A stretch of 19,888 nucleotides of DNA from Pelotomaculum sp. UBA5255 (lineage in GTDB: Bacteria; Bacillota; Desulfotomaculia; Desulfotomaculales; Pelotomaculaceae). The stretch lies in contig DHTR01000069.1 in assembly GCA_002408725.1 (NCBI GenBank), positions 34,904 through 54,791 on the forward strand. Reading direction: 5' to 3'. Made by a program: the position numbers and the translations under genes. Below are positions 7,772 through 14,952 of the stretch, piece after piece; positions within the stretch are counted from its first letter, which is position 1, and every line of letters begins with the position of its first letter. The notes below the pieces were generated by a model. That model was given only the letters and a program-made list of their open reading frames with translations, was not told the DNA's origin and did no database searches.

Positions 7772-8741
7772 GTTGGAAGAGATTGGCTCCGCCATCAAGA
7801 TGGCGGAGCGGGTATTGTTATGCGGCCATGTCATGCCGGATGGCGACTGTTTGGGGTCGGTGCTCGCCCTGGGGCTAACACTGGAGAAACTCGGAAAAAA
7901 GGTCACGATGGCCGGACCTGACCCCGTTCCTGAAAAATATCGTTTTTTGCCGGGCTCGGACCGATTTGTTGTGGGTGATCCACCTAAAAGTCAATATGAT
8001 ACCTTCATCATCCTGGACTGTTCCGTACCGGAAAGGTTGGGCAAAGGATACAAGGAGCTGCTATCAAAAAATATGGTCTCGATCAACATCGACCACCATG
8101 CAGGCTCCATACCTTTCGGTGACTACCAATATACCGACACAAAGGCTGCGGCAGTGGGGGAGATTATTTTTGATCTGCTGAACGTGATGAAGGTTAATCT
8201 TACAATTGAAGCTGCAATCAACCTTTATACAGCCATTATAACGGATACGGGTTCATTTCAATATGACAATACAACACCCGGTACCCACCGTCGGGCAGCA
8301 ATGATCCTTGAAATGGGTATACCCGCCGCACAAATCAACATTCATCTTTATGAGGAAAAACCGGTGGTTACCTTGAATATCCTGGGCGCGGCGCTGAATA
8401 CCCTATCGATAAGCCCCTGCGGAAAGGTTTGCTGGATGACGATAACCCAAGAAACATTACGTAAGGCAGGGGCTGTGGACGAACATACCGATGGTCTGGT
8501 CAATTACGCAAGATCGGTTAAGGGCGTTCAGGTGGGAATACTCTTCCGTGAAATTACAGAAGATTTATATAAGGTTAGCTTTCGGTCAAAAAGCGTTGTG
8601 GATGTCAACCAGCTGGCTGCCCCATTTGGAGGAGGTGGCCACCTACGGGCCGCAGGGTGTGTTTTACAGGGTGATCTAGAAAAGATCCAGGAGGAAATCA
8701 TTACTGCAGCTATTCTAGCCGTAGGGGGAACTGTTCAGTGA
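7764..8741 (+). CDS. nrnA: DHH-family phosphoesterase: oligoribonuclease/pAp phosphatase NrnA
   Basis: NrnA degrades nanoRNAs and dephosphorylates pAp, replacing Orn in Firmicutes. The 325-aa protein has all DHH/DHHA1 metal-site motifs: H22 with D26-G-D28, the aspartate of I-L-D-C near residue 87, D-H-H at 110-112, and D161-T-G. The C-terminal DHHA1 substrate loop G-G-G-G-H is at 289-293. It overlaps rbfA by 8 bp, with its Shine-Dalgarno (AAGGAAG, 7748-7754) inside rbfA, so coupling is likely. The same rbfA-nrnA-truB order is common in clostridia and actinobacteria. Relative activity on nanoRNA, pAp or cyclic-dinucleotide products cannot be told. Confidence 0.94.
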   Translation: MNKLEEIGSAIKMAERVLLCGHVMPDGDCLGSVLALGLTLEKLGKKVTMAGPDPVPEKYRFLPGSDRFVVGDPPKSQYDTFIILDCSVPERLGKGYKELLSKNMVSINIDHHAGSIPFGDYQYTDTKAAAVGEIIFDLLNVMKVNLTIEAAINLYTAIITDTGSFQYDNTTPGTHRRAAMILEMGIPAAQINIHLYEEKPVVTLNILGAALNTLSISPCGKVCWMTITQETLRKAGAVDEHTDGLVNYARSVKGVQVGILFREITEDLYKVSFRSKSVVDVNQLAAPFGGGGHLRAAGCVLQGDLEKIQEEIITAAILAVGGTVQ

Positions 8742-9670
8742 ACGGTATTGTAAATATACTAAAACCCCCTGGAATGACCTCACACGATGTCATAGATACT
8801 ATCCGTAGGGTTCTTGGGATCAAAAAAGCCGGGCATACTGGAACGCTAGACCCCGGCGCAGCGGGTGTTCTGGTGGTTTGCCTGGGGGTTGCTACCCGTC
8901 TGGCCCGGTTTCTACTTAACGACGATAAAGAATACCGTGCCGAAATAACGTTTGGACTGACGACCTCCACCGGAGATTCCTTTGGTGATAAAATCGCCGA
9001 AGGGGATGCCCGTCAACTTACAGAACATGACACCCGATCCACTTTAGAATTATTTACAGGAGCCATCAGCCAGGTGCCGCCAATGACTTCAGCCTTGAAG
9101 TGGCATGGCCAAAAACTTTACGAATTGGCCCGGTCCGGCCAGGTTGTTGACCGCCCCGCCCGGACTATCAAAGTGCACTCACTGGAGTACATTTGGGGAA
9201 CCGGATGGGGCAGTTCGCGTCCGAAAGCGCTGCTGCATATTTCTTGCTCTAAAGGCACCTATATCCGCACCCTCTGCACCGATATGGGTAAGCACTTGGG
9301 CTGTGGCGCTCACATGTCTTTCTTGGTGCGAACCCGTGCAGGCTCCTTTAAGATTGAAGATTCCCATACATTAGAAGAAATACGCGCCTCGGTTTCGGAA
9401 GGAACTTTTGAAAACCTCATCGTCAACATGGAAGAGGCGCTTGCCGGCTTTCCCTCAGTCGCTGTAAGATCCGGGGCGGTCAAATCGGTAACTTCGGGTT
9501 CAAAACTATACCTGCCCGGGGTCGAACACCTGCCCATTGGCCTTGAGGAGGGAAATCTGGTTCGGCTAACAGGACCGGAAGGTCTCCTGGCAGTAGCCGA
9601 AACCTTGACTGATCCGGAAAAACCGGACAGATGTTTTTTTAAACCTATTTGCGTATTGTCAGGTATGTAG
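8738..9670 (+). CDS. truB: tRNA pseudouridine(55) synthase TruB
   Basis: TruB converts U55 in the T-loop of most tRNAs to pseudouridine. The 310-aa product has the catalytic motif G-H-T-G-T-L-D38-P, with Asp38 the nucleophile, and the N-terminal G-I-V-N-I-L-K-P-P-G-M-T-S-H-D stretch. Further on are the T-S-A-L-K-W-H-G-Q-K-L-Y-E-L-A-R motif and the C-S-K-G-T-Y-I-R-T-L loop. A C-terminal PUA-like region starts near residue 237. The GTG start at 8738 overlaps the nrnA stop by 4 bp (GTGA) and has AGGGGGAA (8722-8729) as ribosome site. Confidence 0.96.
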   Translation: MNGIVNILKPPGMTSHDVIDTIRRVLGIKKAGHTGTLDPGAAGVLVVCLGVATRLARFLLNDDKEYRAEITFGLTTSTGDSFGDKIAEGDARQLTEHDTRSTLELFTGAISQVPPMTSALKWHGQKLYELARSGQVVDRPARTIKVHSLEYIWGTGWGSSRPKALLHISCSKGTYIRTLCTDMGKHLGCGAHMSFLVRTRAGSFKIEDSHTLEEIRASVSEGTFENLIVNMEEALAGFPSVAVRSGAVKSVTSGSKLYLPGVEHLPIGLEEGNLVRLTGPEGLLAVAETLTDPEKPDRCFFKPICVLSGM

Positions 9671-9682
9671 GAGGACTGTGAG

Positions 9683-10621
9683 ATGTACCTTTATCAGCAC
9701 TGGCACAGCCTCAAGACCAAACATAAGAATCTTGTGGTTGGCCTGGGGAACTTCGACGGGCTTCATGTAGGACATCAAAAACTGATTTCCGAAGTGGTCA
9801 CTCTGTCAAATCAAGTTGAAGGAACAGCATCCATATTTACTTTTCACCCACATCCCCTTAATGTGTTGAACCCGGACAACAGCCCGCCTCTCCTTTTGTC
9901 ACAGGATTCGAAGCAAAAGTTTATGGCCAAGCTGGGCGTCGACCTGCTCCTGATGGTGCCTTTTAACCTCACATTTGCGAGCATGTCTCCATCAGATTTT
10001 GTTCGAACCGTCCTTTATGAAGGACTGGGAGCCAGCGTCGTCGTTGTCGGGTATAATAATACGTTTGGGCACCGCGGCCGGGGAACACCGGAATTATTGC
10101 AAAAACTTTCTTCGGACTACGGCTATCAGGTAAAGGTCGTTCCACCCGTCATGGTTGAAGGAAAGACCGTTAGCAGCACACTGATCAGGGATTTACTACT
10201 AAGGGGGGACGTGGCGGAGGCCGCTAAATTTCTGGGTTATTACCCCTTTGTGGAAGGCCCTGTCGTAACTGGTGACAGACGTGGCAGGAGCCTCCTGGGC
10301 TTTCCAACTGCAAATATTGATATTAATGATTTAGTTCTGGTTCCTGCAAACGGTGTGTATCTGGCAAAAGTACATATTAAAGGGGAATCCTACTTCGGTT
10401 TGGCAAATATCGGCGTTAAGCCCACATTCCAGACTAAGAAAAGAAATATTGAGGTACACCTTCTGGATTTTTATCAGGATCTCTATGGAGAATCTATTAA
10501 AGTCAGCTTTACCAGGAAGTTGAGGGAGGAAAAGAGATTCCAAACCCCTTCCGACCTGGTTAAGCAAATTGAAAGGGATATCCTCGAAGCCAGGGTAGCG
10601 TGGTCGAAAATTAAAGAATAA
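9683..10621 (+). CDS. ribF: Bifunctional riboflavin kinase / FAD synthetase
   Basis: RibF phosphorylates riboflavin to FMN and adenylates it to FAD. The 312-aa protein has an N-terminal nucleotidyltransferase domain with G-N-F-D-G-L-H-V-G-H (22-31), and S-S-T-L-I-R, the second adenylyltransferase motif, near 165. The C-terminal flavokinase domain holds the G-D-R-R-G-R-S-L-L-G-F-P-T-A-N-I signature (197-212). The ATG at 9683 has GTAGGAGG (9667-9674) upstream, overlapping the truB stop. It is the last gene of the operon that starts at 2142: the next gene has its own promoter. No clear terminator follows. Riboflavin supply genes are not in this window. Confidence 0.96.
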   Translation: MYLYQHWHSLKTKHKNLVVGLGNFDGLHVGHQKLISEVVTLSNQVEGTASIFTFHPHPLNVLNPDNSPPLLLSQDSKQKFMAKLGVDLLLMVPFNLTFASMSPSDFVRTVLYEGLGASVVVVGYNNTFGHRGRGTPELLQKLSSDYGYQVKVVPPVMVEGKTVSSTLIRDLLLRGDVAEAAKFLGYYPFVEGPVVTGDRRGRSLLGFPTANIDINDLVLVPANGVYLAKVHIKGESYFGLANIGVKPTFQTKKRNIEVHLLDFYQDLYGESIKVSFTRKLREEKRFQTPSDLVKQIERDILEARVAWSKIKE

Positions 10622-10661
10622 AATGAGCAGTGAACTAATATTATATTTTGAGTAGGCAGCG

Positions 10662-10690
10662 TTTACATGCGCTCCAGATTATGCTACAAT
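10662..10690 (+). promoter_or_regulatory. Sigma-A promoter upstream of the small-gene pair
   Basis: A -35 box TTTACA (10662-10667) and a -10 box TACAAT (10685-10690) are spaced by 17 bp, one mismatch each from consensus. Transcription would start near 10697 and leave a leader of about 115 nt before the 75-aa gene. It may also serve rpsO, since no terminator is seen between 11275 and 11364. Confidence 0.78.
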
Positions 10691-10714
10691 AAACGCGTTA
10701 AACGTCCCGTAAAA

Positions 10715-10730
10715 GAAAGTGGACACTTTC
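10715..10730. promoter_or_regulatory. 16-bp palindrome just after the promoter (possible operator or 5' hairpin)
   Basis: GAAAGTGGACACTTTC has 7-bp arms around a central GA. It lies about 19-34 nt after the predicted transcription start. As DNA it has the size and symmetry of a dimeric-repressor operator. As RNA it can fold into a 6-bp stem with a GGAC loop that could protect the 5' end. No binding protein can be named from the sequence. Confidence 0.5.
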
Positions 10731-10812
10731 CATAAGCTTATGCAGGCGAGGTGTGTTTTATAATAAGGCCGTGAAGAGTTGTCCCCATATTTGCGAAAGG
10801 AGACGTTCAACC

Positions 10813-11040
10813 GTGGGTGTTCCAAAATTCGACTCCAACGAAGAGGAAATCAAAAAATGGCTCAGCCACATCGCCTTGATCTGCTTGAGCGAAGAATTCC
10901 AAGCCTTGAAAACGGAATTGGAAAAGATTTACCTCCAGTCGAACGTGGAAAATTTTCGGTTGACTGCCTTCCAGGATGCACTTTATGCCTTCTTAGCCCA
11001 GGAGGAAGACGAACGGGCCTACCAGACCCATGCCCACTAG
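10813..11040 (+). CDS. Small acidic protein of unknown function (75 aa)
   Basis: I do not recognise a family. The 75-aa product is acidic and predicted to be mostly helical: a segment E-E-E-I-K-K-W-L-S-H-I-A-L-I-C-L (about 9-24), an E-E-F-Q-A-L-K-T-E-L-E-K-I-Y-L segment with heptad-like hydrophobic spacing, and F-Q-D-A-L-Y-A-F-L-A-Q-E-E-D-E near the end. No DNA-binding motif, signal peptide or membrane span is visible. The GTG start at 10813 is chosen because AAAGGAG (10796-10802) lies 10 nt upstream. The frame is open 20 codons further upstream to 10753, but without a good ribosome site. A different frame over the same DNA (10779-11057) gives a low-quality basic protein and is rejected. The gene sits 13 bp before the DUF4258 gene, under the promoter at 10662, so the two are probably cotranscribed. 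Confidence 0.65.
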   Translation: MGVPKFDSNEEEIKKWLSHIALICLSEEFQALKTELEKIYLQSNVENFRLTAFQDALYAFLAQEEDERAYQTHAH

Positions 11041-11053
11041 GAATTAAGTCAGC

Positions 11054-11275
11054 ATGAGGGTTATTATTACAGAACACGCTCGCAAGCGATTACGGGACAT
11101 CAGACAGGATAAGATTTCGGTTGCAGACATTATTAATGCAGCCAGCGGAATCCCCGGGCGCATTCCGACTGCTACCCGGTTTCGGGGGTTCTTTGCAAAG
11201 TCGGGCCGGGTTTTTGACATCGTTTCCAAGGATATACCGGGCGGACGCCTGGTCATAACCATCATCGGGAAATAA
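11054..11275 (+). CDS. DUF4258-type small protein
   Basis: The 73-aa basic product fits the DUF4258 pattern: an opening strand then T-E-H-A-R-K-R-L-R-D-I (6-16), K-I-S-V-A-D-I-I-N-A (20-29), a central basic strand T-R-F-R-G-F, a V-F-D-I-V strand and a closing L-V-I-T-I-I strand. That layout resembles small RelE/BrnT-like folds, and some DUF4258 genes occur in toxin-antitoxin-like pairs. The family has no established general function, and assigning one here would be guesswork. The ATG at 11054 has only a weak AGGA (11039-11042) 11 nt upstream, overlapping the preceding stop, so it may depend on translational coupling. A 5'-structured spacer separates it from rpsO. Confidence 0.75.
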   Translation: MRVIITEHARKRLRDIRQDKISVADIINAASGIPGRIPTATRFRGFFAKSGRVFDIVSKDIPGGRLVITIIGK

Positions 11276-11287
11276 TTCTTAGAAAAA

Positions 11288-11333
11288 CTGTAGGCTAGGG
11301 AATACGTTCTCCGGCGATTAACTTGGCTTACAG
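11288..11333 (+). promoter_or_regulatory. Structured rpsO leader, candidate S15 autoregulatory element
   Basis: CTGTAGGC (11288-11295) pairs with GCTTACAG (11326-11333) in an 8-bp stem containing one G-U. Nested inside, GGGAA (11298-11302) pairs with TTCTC (11307-11311) around a TACG tetraloop, also with one G-U. The structure ends 17 nt before the rpsO ribosome site. S15 binds structured leaders of its own mRNA in several bacteria using helical junctions and G-U/G-C motifs, so feedback control is plausible, but this fold has not been matched to a known class. Confidence 0.5.
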
Positions 11334-11363
11334 CGCTTATTGAAAATTAAGGAGGTAAGCACC

Positions 11364-11633
11364 ATGGCTTTAACCACGGAACAAAAGCTAAACGTCATAA
11401 CCGAATACAAACTTCACGATAACGACACGGGTTCCCCGGAAGTTCAAGTGGCAATCTTGACGCGAAGAATTAACACCCTCACGGAACACTTGAAGCTTCA
11501 TAAGAGTGATCATCATTCCCGCCGGGGATTGTTAAAAATGGTTGGTCAAAGAAGGGCTATGCTCAATTATTTGAGAGACCGCCACTTTGACAGGTACCGT
11601 GCTTTAATTGAAAAGCTCGGCTTGCGCAAGTAG
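11364..11633 (+). CDS. rpsO: 30S ribosomal protein S15
   Basis: S15 is an early-binding 30S protein that organises the 16S three-way junction h20-h21-h22. The 89-aa product has the standard length after the initiator and the family motifs H-D-N-D-T-G-S-P-E-V-Q-V-A (18-30), L-T-E-H-L-K-L-H-K-S-D-H-H-S-R-R-G-L-L (about 35-53) and R-R-A-M-L-N-Y-L-R. The frame extends upstream to 11340, but the ATG at 11364 has GGAGG (11351-11355) 8 nt upstream and gives the canonical M-A-L-T-T-E-Q-K N-terminus. It precedes pnp, as in most bacteria. Confidence 0.98.
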   Translation: MALTTEQKLNVITEYKLHDNDTGSPEVQVAILTRRINTLTEHLKLHKSDHHSRRGLLKMVGQRRAMLNYLRDRHFDRYRALIEKLGLRK

Positions 11634-11642
11634 CGTTTTTCG

Positions 11643-11669
11643 AAGAAGCGGGTAGTGACCCCGCTTCTT
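11643..11669 (+). terminator. GC-rich hairpin between rpsO and pnp (terminator-like, no U-tract)
   Basis: AAGAAGCGGG (11643-11652) and CCCGCTTCTT (11660-11669) form a perfect 10-bp stem with a 7-nt loop. The 3' flank is GTCATGTCC, so a proper U-tract is missing. It may terminate weakly, stabilise the rpsO 3' end, or be an RNase III-type processing site between rpsO and pnp as known from E. coli; these roles are inferred. Confidence 0.6.
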
Positions 11670-11713
11670 GTCATGTCCGGGGGCTATGTGTATTTTTTCG
11701 AATGGTAGAAGGA

Positions 11714-11719
11714 TATAAT
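11714..11719 (+). promoter_or_regulatory. Possible pnp promoter (-10 TATAAT)
   Basis: A perfect TATAAT lies 65 nt before the pnp start. The -35 position at 17-bp spacing reads TATTTT (11691-11696), a poor match, and there is no TG extension. The region is AT-rich. A separate pnp promoter after rpsO is common, but this one is supported mainly by the -10 box. Confidence 0.4.
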
Positions 11720-11783
11720 ATTAAAATGTAGAATAAATCATGTTTATGGATTTTTTTTCTAGTTAGGAGGTATGAACCTTAAT

Positions 11784-13991
11784 ATGTCAGAGTTTCCCGT
11801 AATTAAGAAAGAAATAATTGTTGGAGGCCGCCCCATGATTCTTGAAAGCGGACGGCTTGCAAAGCAGGCGGGTGGAGCAGTTTTTGTCCGTTACGGAGAC
11901 ACAGCCGTTTTGGTAACCGCAACGATTGCCAGTCATATCAGGGCAGGAATAGACTTTTTCCCCTTAACGGTTGATTACGAAGAAAGGTTTTATGCCGTTG
12001 GTAAAATTCCAGGAGGGTTTATTAAAAGAGAAGCCCGCCCCAGCGAGAAGGCCATTCTATCCAGCAGGCTGATCGACAGGCCGATAAGGCCACTATTCCC
12101 AAAAGAAATTCGCAATGAAGTACAGGTAATTGCAACCGTCATGTCAGTTGACCAGGATCATGCACCGGAAATTGCCGCGATGATTGGCGCCTCCGCCGCA
12201 CTGCATATTTCGGAAATACCGCTTCAATACCCAATTGGCGGTGTTATCGTTGGCCGGATTGACGGACAGTTGGTGATCAACCCCAACTTATCCCAAAAGG
12301 AACATAGCGATCTGCACCTTGTCGTTGCAGGAACAAAGGACGCCGTGATGATGGTTGAGGCGGGCGCGCAAGAGGTACCCGAACAGGTCATGCTCGAAGC
12401 CATTGCCTACGGCCATAGCGCTGTAAAAAAAATTGTAGAATTCATTGAAGGTTACCGGGAAGAAGCGCTTCAAAAGGGATTGGCCAAGGAGAAAATAGTC
12501 TTCGAAATATCTTCTCTGGATCCAGTCCTGATCGAAGCCATAGCAGCACCCGCCTCTGAAAGAATAGGTGCGGCGCTGCGCCGGTGCACCCTTGAGAAGC
12601 TTTCCAAACAAGACAGGGATTTTTACCTGGGCGAGCTTAAAGATGAGCTTTTACAGCAGTTTCTGGAACAGTTTCCGGAAGAAGAACGCGCGATCAAGGA
12701 ACAGTTGAATGCCATCGAAAAGAAACTTGTGCGCCAGATGATCGCAAAAGAAGGCCTGCGTATTGACGGTCGCTCTCTAAACGAGGTCCGGCCAATTACT
12801 GTCGAAGTCGGTGTACTGCCCCGTCCTCACGGCTCCGGTCTTTTTACTCGCGGCCAGACACAAATTCTCTCAGCCGTGACCCTGGGCACCGTTTCAGAGG
12901 AACAGATCCTGGACGGCCTGGGTGTTGAAGAATCCAAGAGATTCATGCATCACTATAACTTTCCTCCTTACAGCGTTGGTGAAACCAGGCCGATTCGCTC
13001 CCCGGGGCGCAGGGAGATTGGCCATGGGGCGCTTGCGGAGAGAGCACTTGCGGCTGTCATTCCAGTTGAAGAAGTTTTCCCTTATACCATCAGGATTGTA
13101 TCCGAAGCCCTGGAATCCAACGGTTCCACTTCAATGGGGAGTGTTTGCGGCAGCTGCCTCGCCCTGATGGACGCGGGTGTGCCTATCAGCGCTCCGGTGG
13201 CCGGTGTAGCGATGGGATTGATTAAAGAAGAGGACAATTACAAGGTCCTAACGGACATCCAGGGCTTTGAGGACCACCTGGGTGATATGGACTTCAAGGT
13301 GGCCGGAACAATGAAAGGTATTACAGCGCTCCAGATGGATGTTAAGATTCCCGGCATCGGTCCGGAAGTATTTGAGCAGGCTTTGGTCCAGGCTCATGAA
13401 GGCCGCATGCATATTATGAATAAGATGCTGGATGTAATTCCCGCACCCAGGCCGGAGTTGTCCCCCCATGCTCCACGGATTATCCACATGACCATTGATC
13501 CGGATAAAATTCGGGACGTTATTGGGCCGGGCGGTAAAATTATCAAGAAAATCGTAGAGGAAACAGGAGCAGACATCGACATTGAGGATGACGGCAGAGT
13601 CTTTATCGCATCGGTAGACCAGGAGAAGGGAAAAAGGGCGCAGGAGATTATCGAGACCTTGACCAAGGAAGTTCAAACCGGTGAGCTCTACAACGGCAAA
13701 GTCGTAAAAGTTATGGATTTTGGTTGTTTTGTGGAAATCATACCGGGTATGATGGGGCTGTCCGGTAAAGAGGGCCTTGTCCACATATCCCAGCTGGCAC
13801 ACCACAGGGTCAACAAGGTGGAAGATATTGTCAAGGAAGGGGATATGATCCTGGTAAAAGTGATTGGGTATGATAACCAGGGCCGTTTAAAGCTCTCTAA
13901 GAAAGAAGCCTCCCCGCCTCCGGAGGGCACGACTCCTTCAAAAGAGGACAGGCCGAACCGTCCTCCCAGGCGAAGGGATTCAATCCATTAA
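11784..13991 (+). CDS. pnp: Polyribonucleotide nucleotidyltransferase (PNPase)
   Basis: PNPase is the phosphate-dependent 3'-5' exoribonuclease of the degradosome. The 735-aa protein has two RNase PH domains, an all-helical linker between them, the catalytic D-H-L-G-D-M-D-F-K segment (Asp497 and Asp503 matching the metal-binding pair of E. coli PNPase), a KH domain with I-G-P-G-G-K-I-I-K-K and a C-terminal S1 domain (G-E-L-Y-N-G-K-V-V-K-V onward). It ends in a Pro/Arg-rich tail. The frame also contains an ATG at 11772, but it lies 1 nt after the AGGAGG (11765-11770). The ATG at 11784, 13 nt away, is more workable though longer than ideal, and gives the usual N-terminus. A strong terminator follows 56 bp after the stop. 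Confidence 0.97.
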   Translation: MSEFPVIKKEIIVGGRPMILESGRLAKQAGGAVFVRYGDTAVLVTATIASHIRAGIDFFPLTVDYEERFYAVGKIPGGFIKREARPSEKAILSSRLIDRPIRPLFPKEIRNEVQVIATVMSVDQDHAPEIAAMIGASAALHISEIPLQYPIGGVIVGRIDGQLVINPNLSQKEHSDLHLVVAGTKDAVMMVEAGAQEVPEQVMLEAIAYGHSAVKKIVEFIEGYREEALQKGLAKEKIVFEISSLDPVLIEAIAAPASERIGAALRRCTLEKLSKQDRDFYLGELKDELLQQFLEQFPEEERAIKEQLNAIEKKLVRQMIAKEGLRIDGRSLNEVRPITVEVGVLPRPHGSGLFTRGQTQILSAVTLGTVSEEQILDGLGVEESKRFMHHYNFPPYSVGETRPIRSPGRREIGHGALAERALAAVIPVEEVFPYTIRIVSEALESNGSTSMGSVCGSCLALMDAGVPISAPVAGVAMGLIKEEDNYKVLTDIQGFEDHLGDMDFKVAGTMKGITALQMDVKIPGIGPEVFEQALVQAHEGRMHIMNKMLDVIPAPRPELSPHAPRIIHMTIDPDKIRDVIGPGGKIIKKIVEETGADIDIEDDGRVFIASVDQEKGKRAQEIIETLTKEVQTGELYNGKVVKVMDFGCFVEIIPGMMGLSGKEGLVHISQLAHHRVNKVEDIVKEGDMILVKVIGYDNQGRLKLSKKEASPPPEGTTPSKEDRPNRPPRRRDSIH

Positions 13992-14047
13992 GTCACAATC
14001 TAAGTATCAAGTATCTCCTCAAGTGTTTTTACGAAAATGATTTACTC

Positions 14048-14074
14048 AAAAAACCTCTTCGAAGAGGTTTTTTT
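14048..14074. terminator. Intrinsic terminator after pnp (bidirectional in form)
   Basis: Six A (14048-14053), CCTCTTC (14054-14060), GAAGAGG (14061-14067) and seven T (14068-14074) form a perfect palindrome. The RNA hairpin CCUCU/AGAGG with A-U extension ends in a U-tract, a textbook rho-independent terminator closing the rpsO-pnp unit. The A-run makes it symmetrical on the minus strand, though no convergent gene uses it. Confidence 0.92.
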
Positions 14075-14140
14075 ATTTGTAATATAATTCCGGCCAATGC
14101 AGCATAGGTTTTTCTTAAAAGCAGTTAAGGGGGTTAATAA

Positions 14141-14902
14141 TTGAGAATCCTGGTTCTTCCCTTCCGAAAAGGCAGGATCCTGTTTACGGCAATGATAGTG
14201 GTAACGCTGATCGGGGCGGTGTTTTATCTGATCCGTTCGCTGCCTAACCCGGTGAAAGCTACCACGACCCCTGTATACCAGGGCAGTCAACTGGAAAAAA
14301 AAGCCGCCCTGACTTTTAATGTCGTATGGGGAGAGGAATACGTCCCTCAAATCCTTGATACTTTAAAAACAAATAAGGTTACAGCAACCTTTTTTATCGG
14401 GGGGCAGTGGGCTGAAGATTTCCCGGCTTTGGCTGGGCAGATTGCACAGGACGGGCATGAGATCGGCAACCACGGCTACTCCCATCCGCACCCCGACAGA
14501 TTATCAAGATCTGCTAATATTGATGAGATTAAGAAGACAGATGAAGTCCTTTTCCGGCTGACTGGTGTTAAGCCGACCCTTTTCGCACCACCCTATGGCG
14601 AGAGGGGAGACGTTGTTTTAAAGGCGGCAGGGGAAGCAGGCTACCGGACCATCTTGTGGAGTATTGACACCATCGACTGGCAACGCCCGGACCCTTCCAT
14701 TATTATTAGGAGGGTGACCGAAAAATTACATAACGGGGCCATTGTACTGATGCACCCTACGGCTCCAACCGTTCACGCCTTGCCACAAATGATTCAGGAA
14801 CTAAAAAAAGAGGGTTATGAAATGGTAAGCGTTTCAACACTTCTTAAAGGCCTTCAAAAAGAAGATGAGGATAAAAGTAAAACAGACCGGGATGGTTCAT
14901 AA
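14141..14902 (+). CDS. ylxY: YlxY-type sporulation polysaccharide deacetylase-like protein
   Basis: The 253-aa protein is a carbohydrate-esterase-4 (NodB-fold) homolog with one N-terminal membrane span (about residues 13-31), so the domain faces the outside. The usual first motif T-F-D-D-G is replaced by T-F-N-V-V-W-G (58-64), losing both aspartates. The H-x3-H metal motif is kept (H111-G-Y-S-H115), as are F-A-P-P-Y-G-E-R (motif 3, near 149-156) and L-M-H-P near the end. This degenerate motif is, from memory, characteristic of the YlxY sporulation branch, and ylxY lies right after pnp in B. subtilis too. The catalytic Asp is absent, so activity is doubtful. The TTG start at 14141 has AAGGGGG (14127-14133) 7 nt upstream. 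dacF follows after 50 bp. Confidence 0.88.
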   Translation: MRILVLPFRKGRILFTAMIVVTLIGAVFYLIRSLPNPVKATTTPVYQGSQLEKKAALTFNVVWGEEYVPQILDTLKTNKVTATFFIGGQWAEDFPALAGQIAQDGHEIGNHGYSHPHPDRLSRSANIDEIKKTDEVLFRLTGVKPTLFAPPYGERGDVVLKAAGEAGYRTILWSIDTIDWQRPDPSIIIRRVTEKLHNGAIVLMHPTAPTVHALPQMIQELKKEGYEMVSVSTLLKGLQKEDEDKSKTDRDGS

Positions 14903-14952
14903 TAGGGGATTGATTGGGAAACCTTATAAGAGAAAAAGAGGTGGCAATCGTC

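Noticed and set aside
10759..10764. Second TATAAT upstream of the 75-aa gene
   Set aside because: There is no -35 box at 16-18 bp and no TG extension, while a good promoter exists at 10662-10690.
10779..11057. 92-codon alternative frame overlapping the 75-aa gene
   Set aside because: Its product is a basic, Pro/Gly/Cys-rich shadow. The other frame has the ribosome site at the proper distance and a sensible helical pattern.
13248..13805. 185-codon open frame on the minus strand inside pnp
   Set aside because: It is opposite the catalytic, KH and S1 regions of pnp and has no independent support.
14083..14088. TATAAT before ylxY as a sigma-A promoter
   Set aside because: The -35 position falls inside the pnp terminator stem and does not match. 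A promoter must exist near here, perhaps for a sporulation sigma factor, but I cannot define it.
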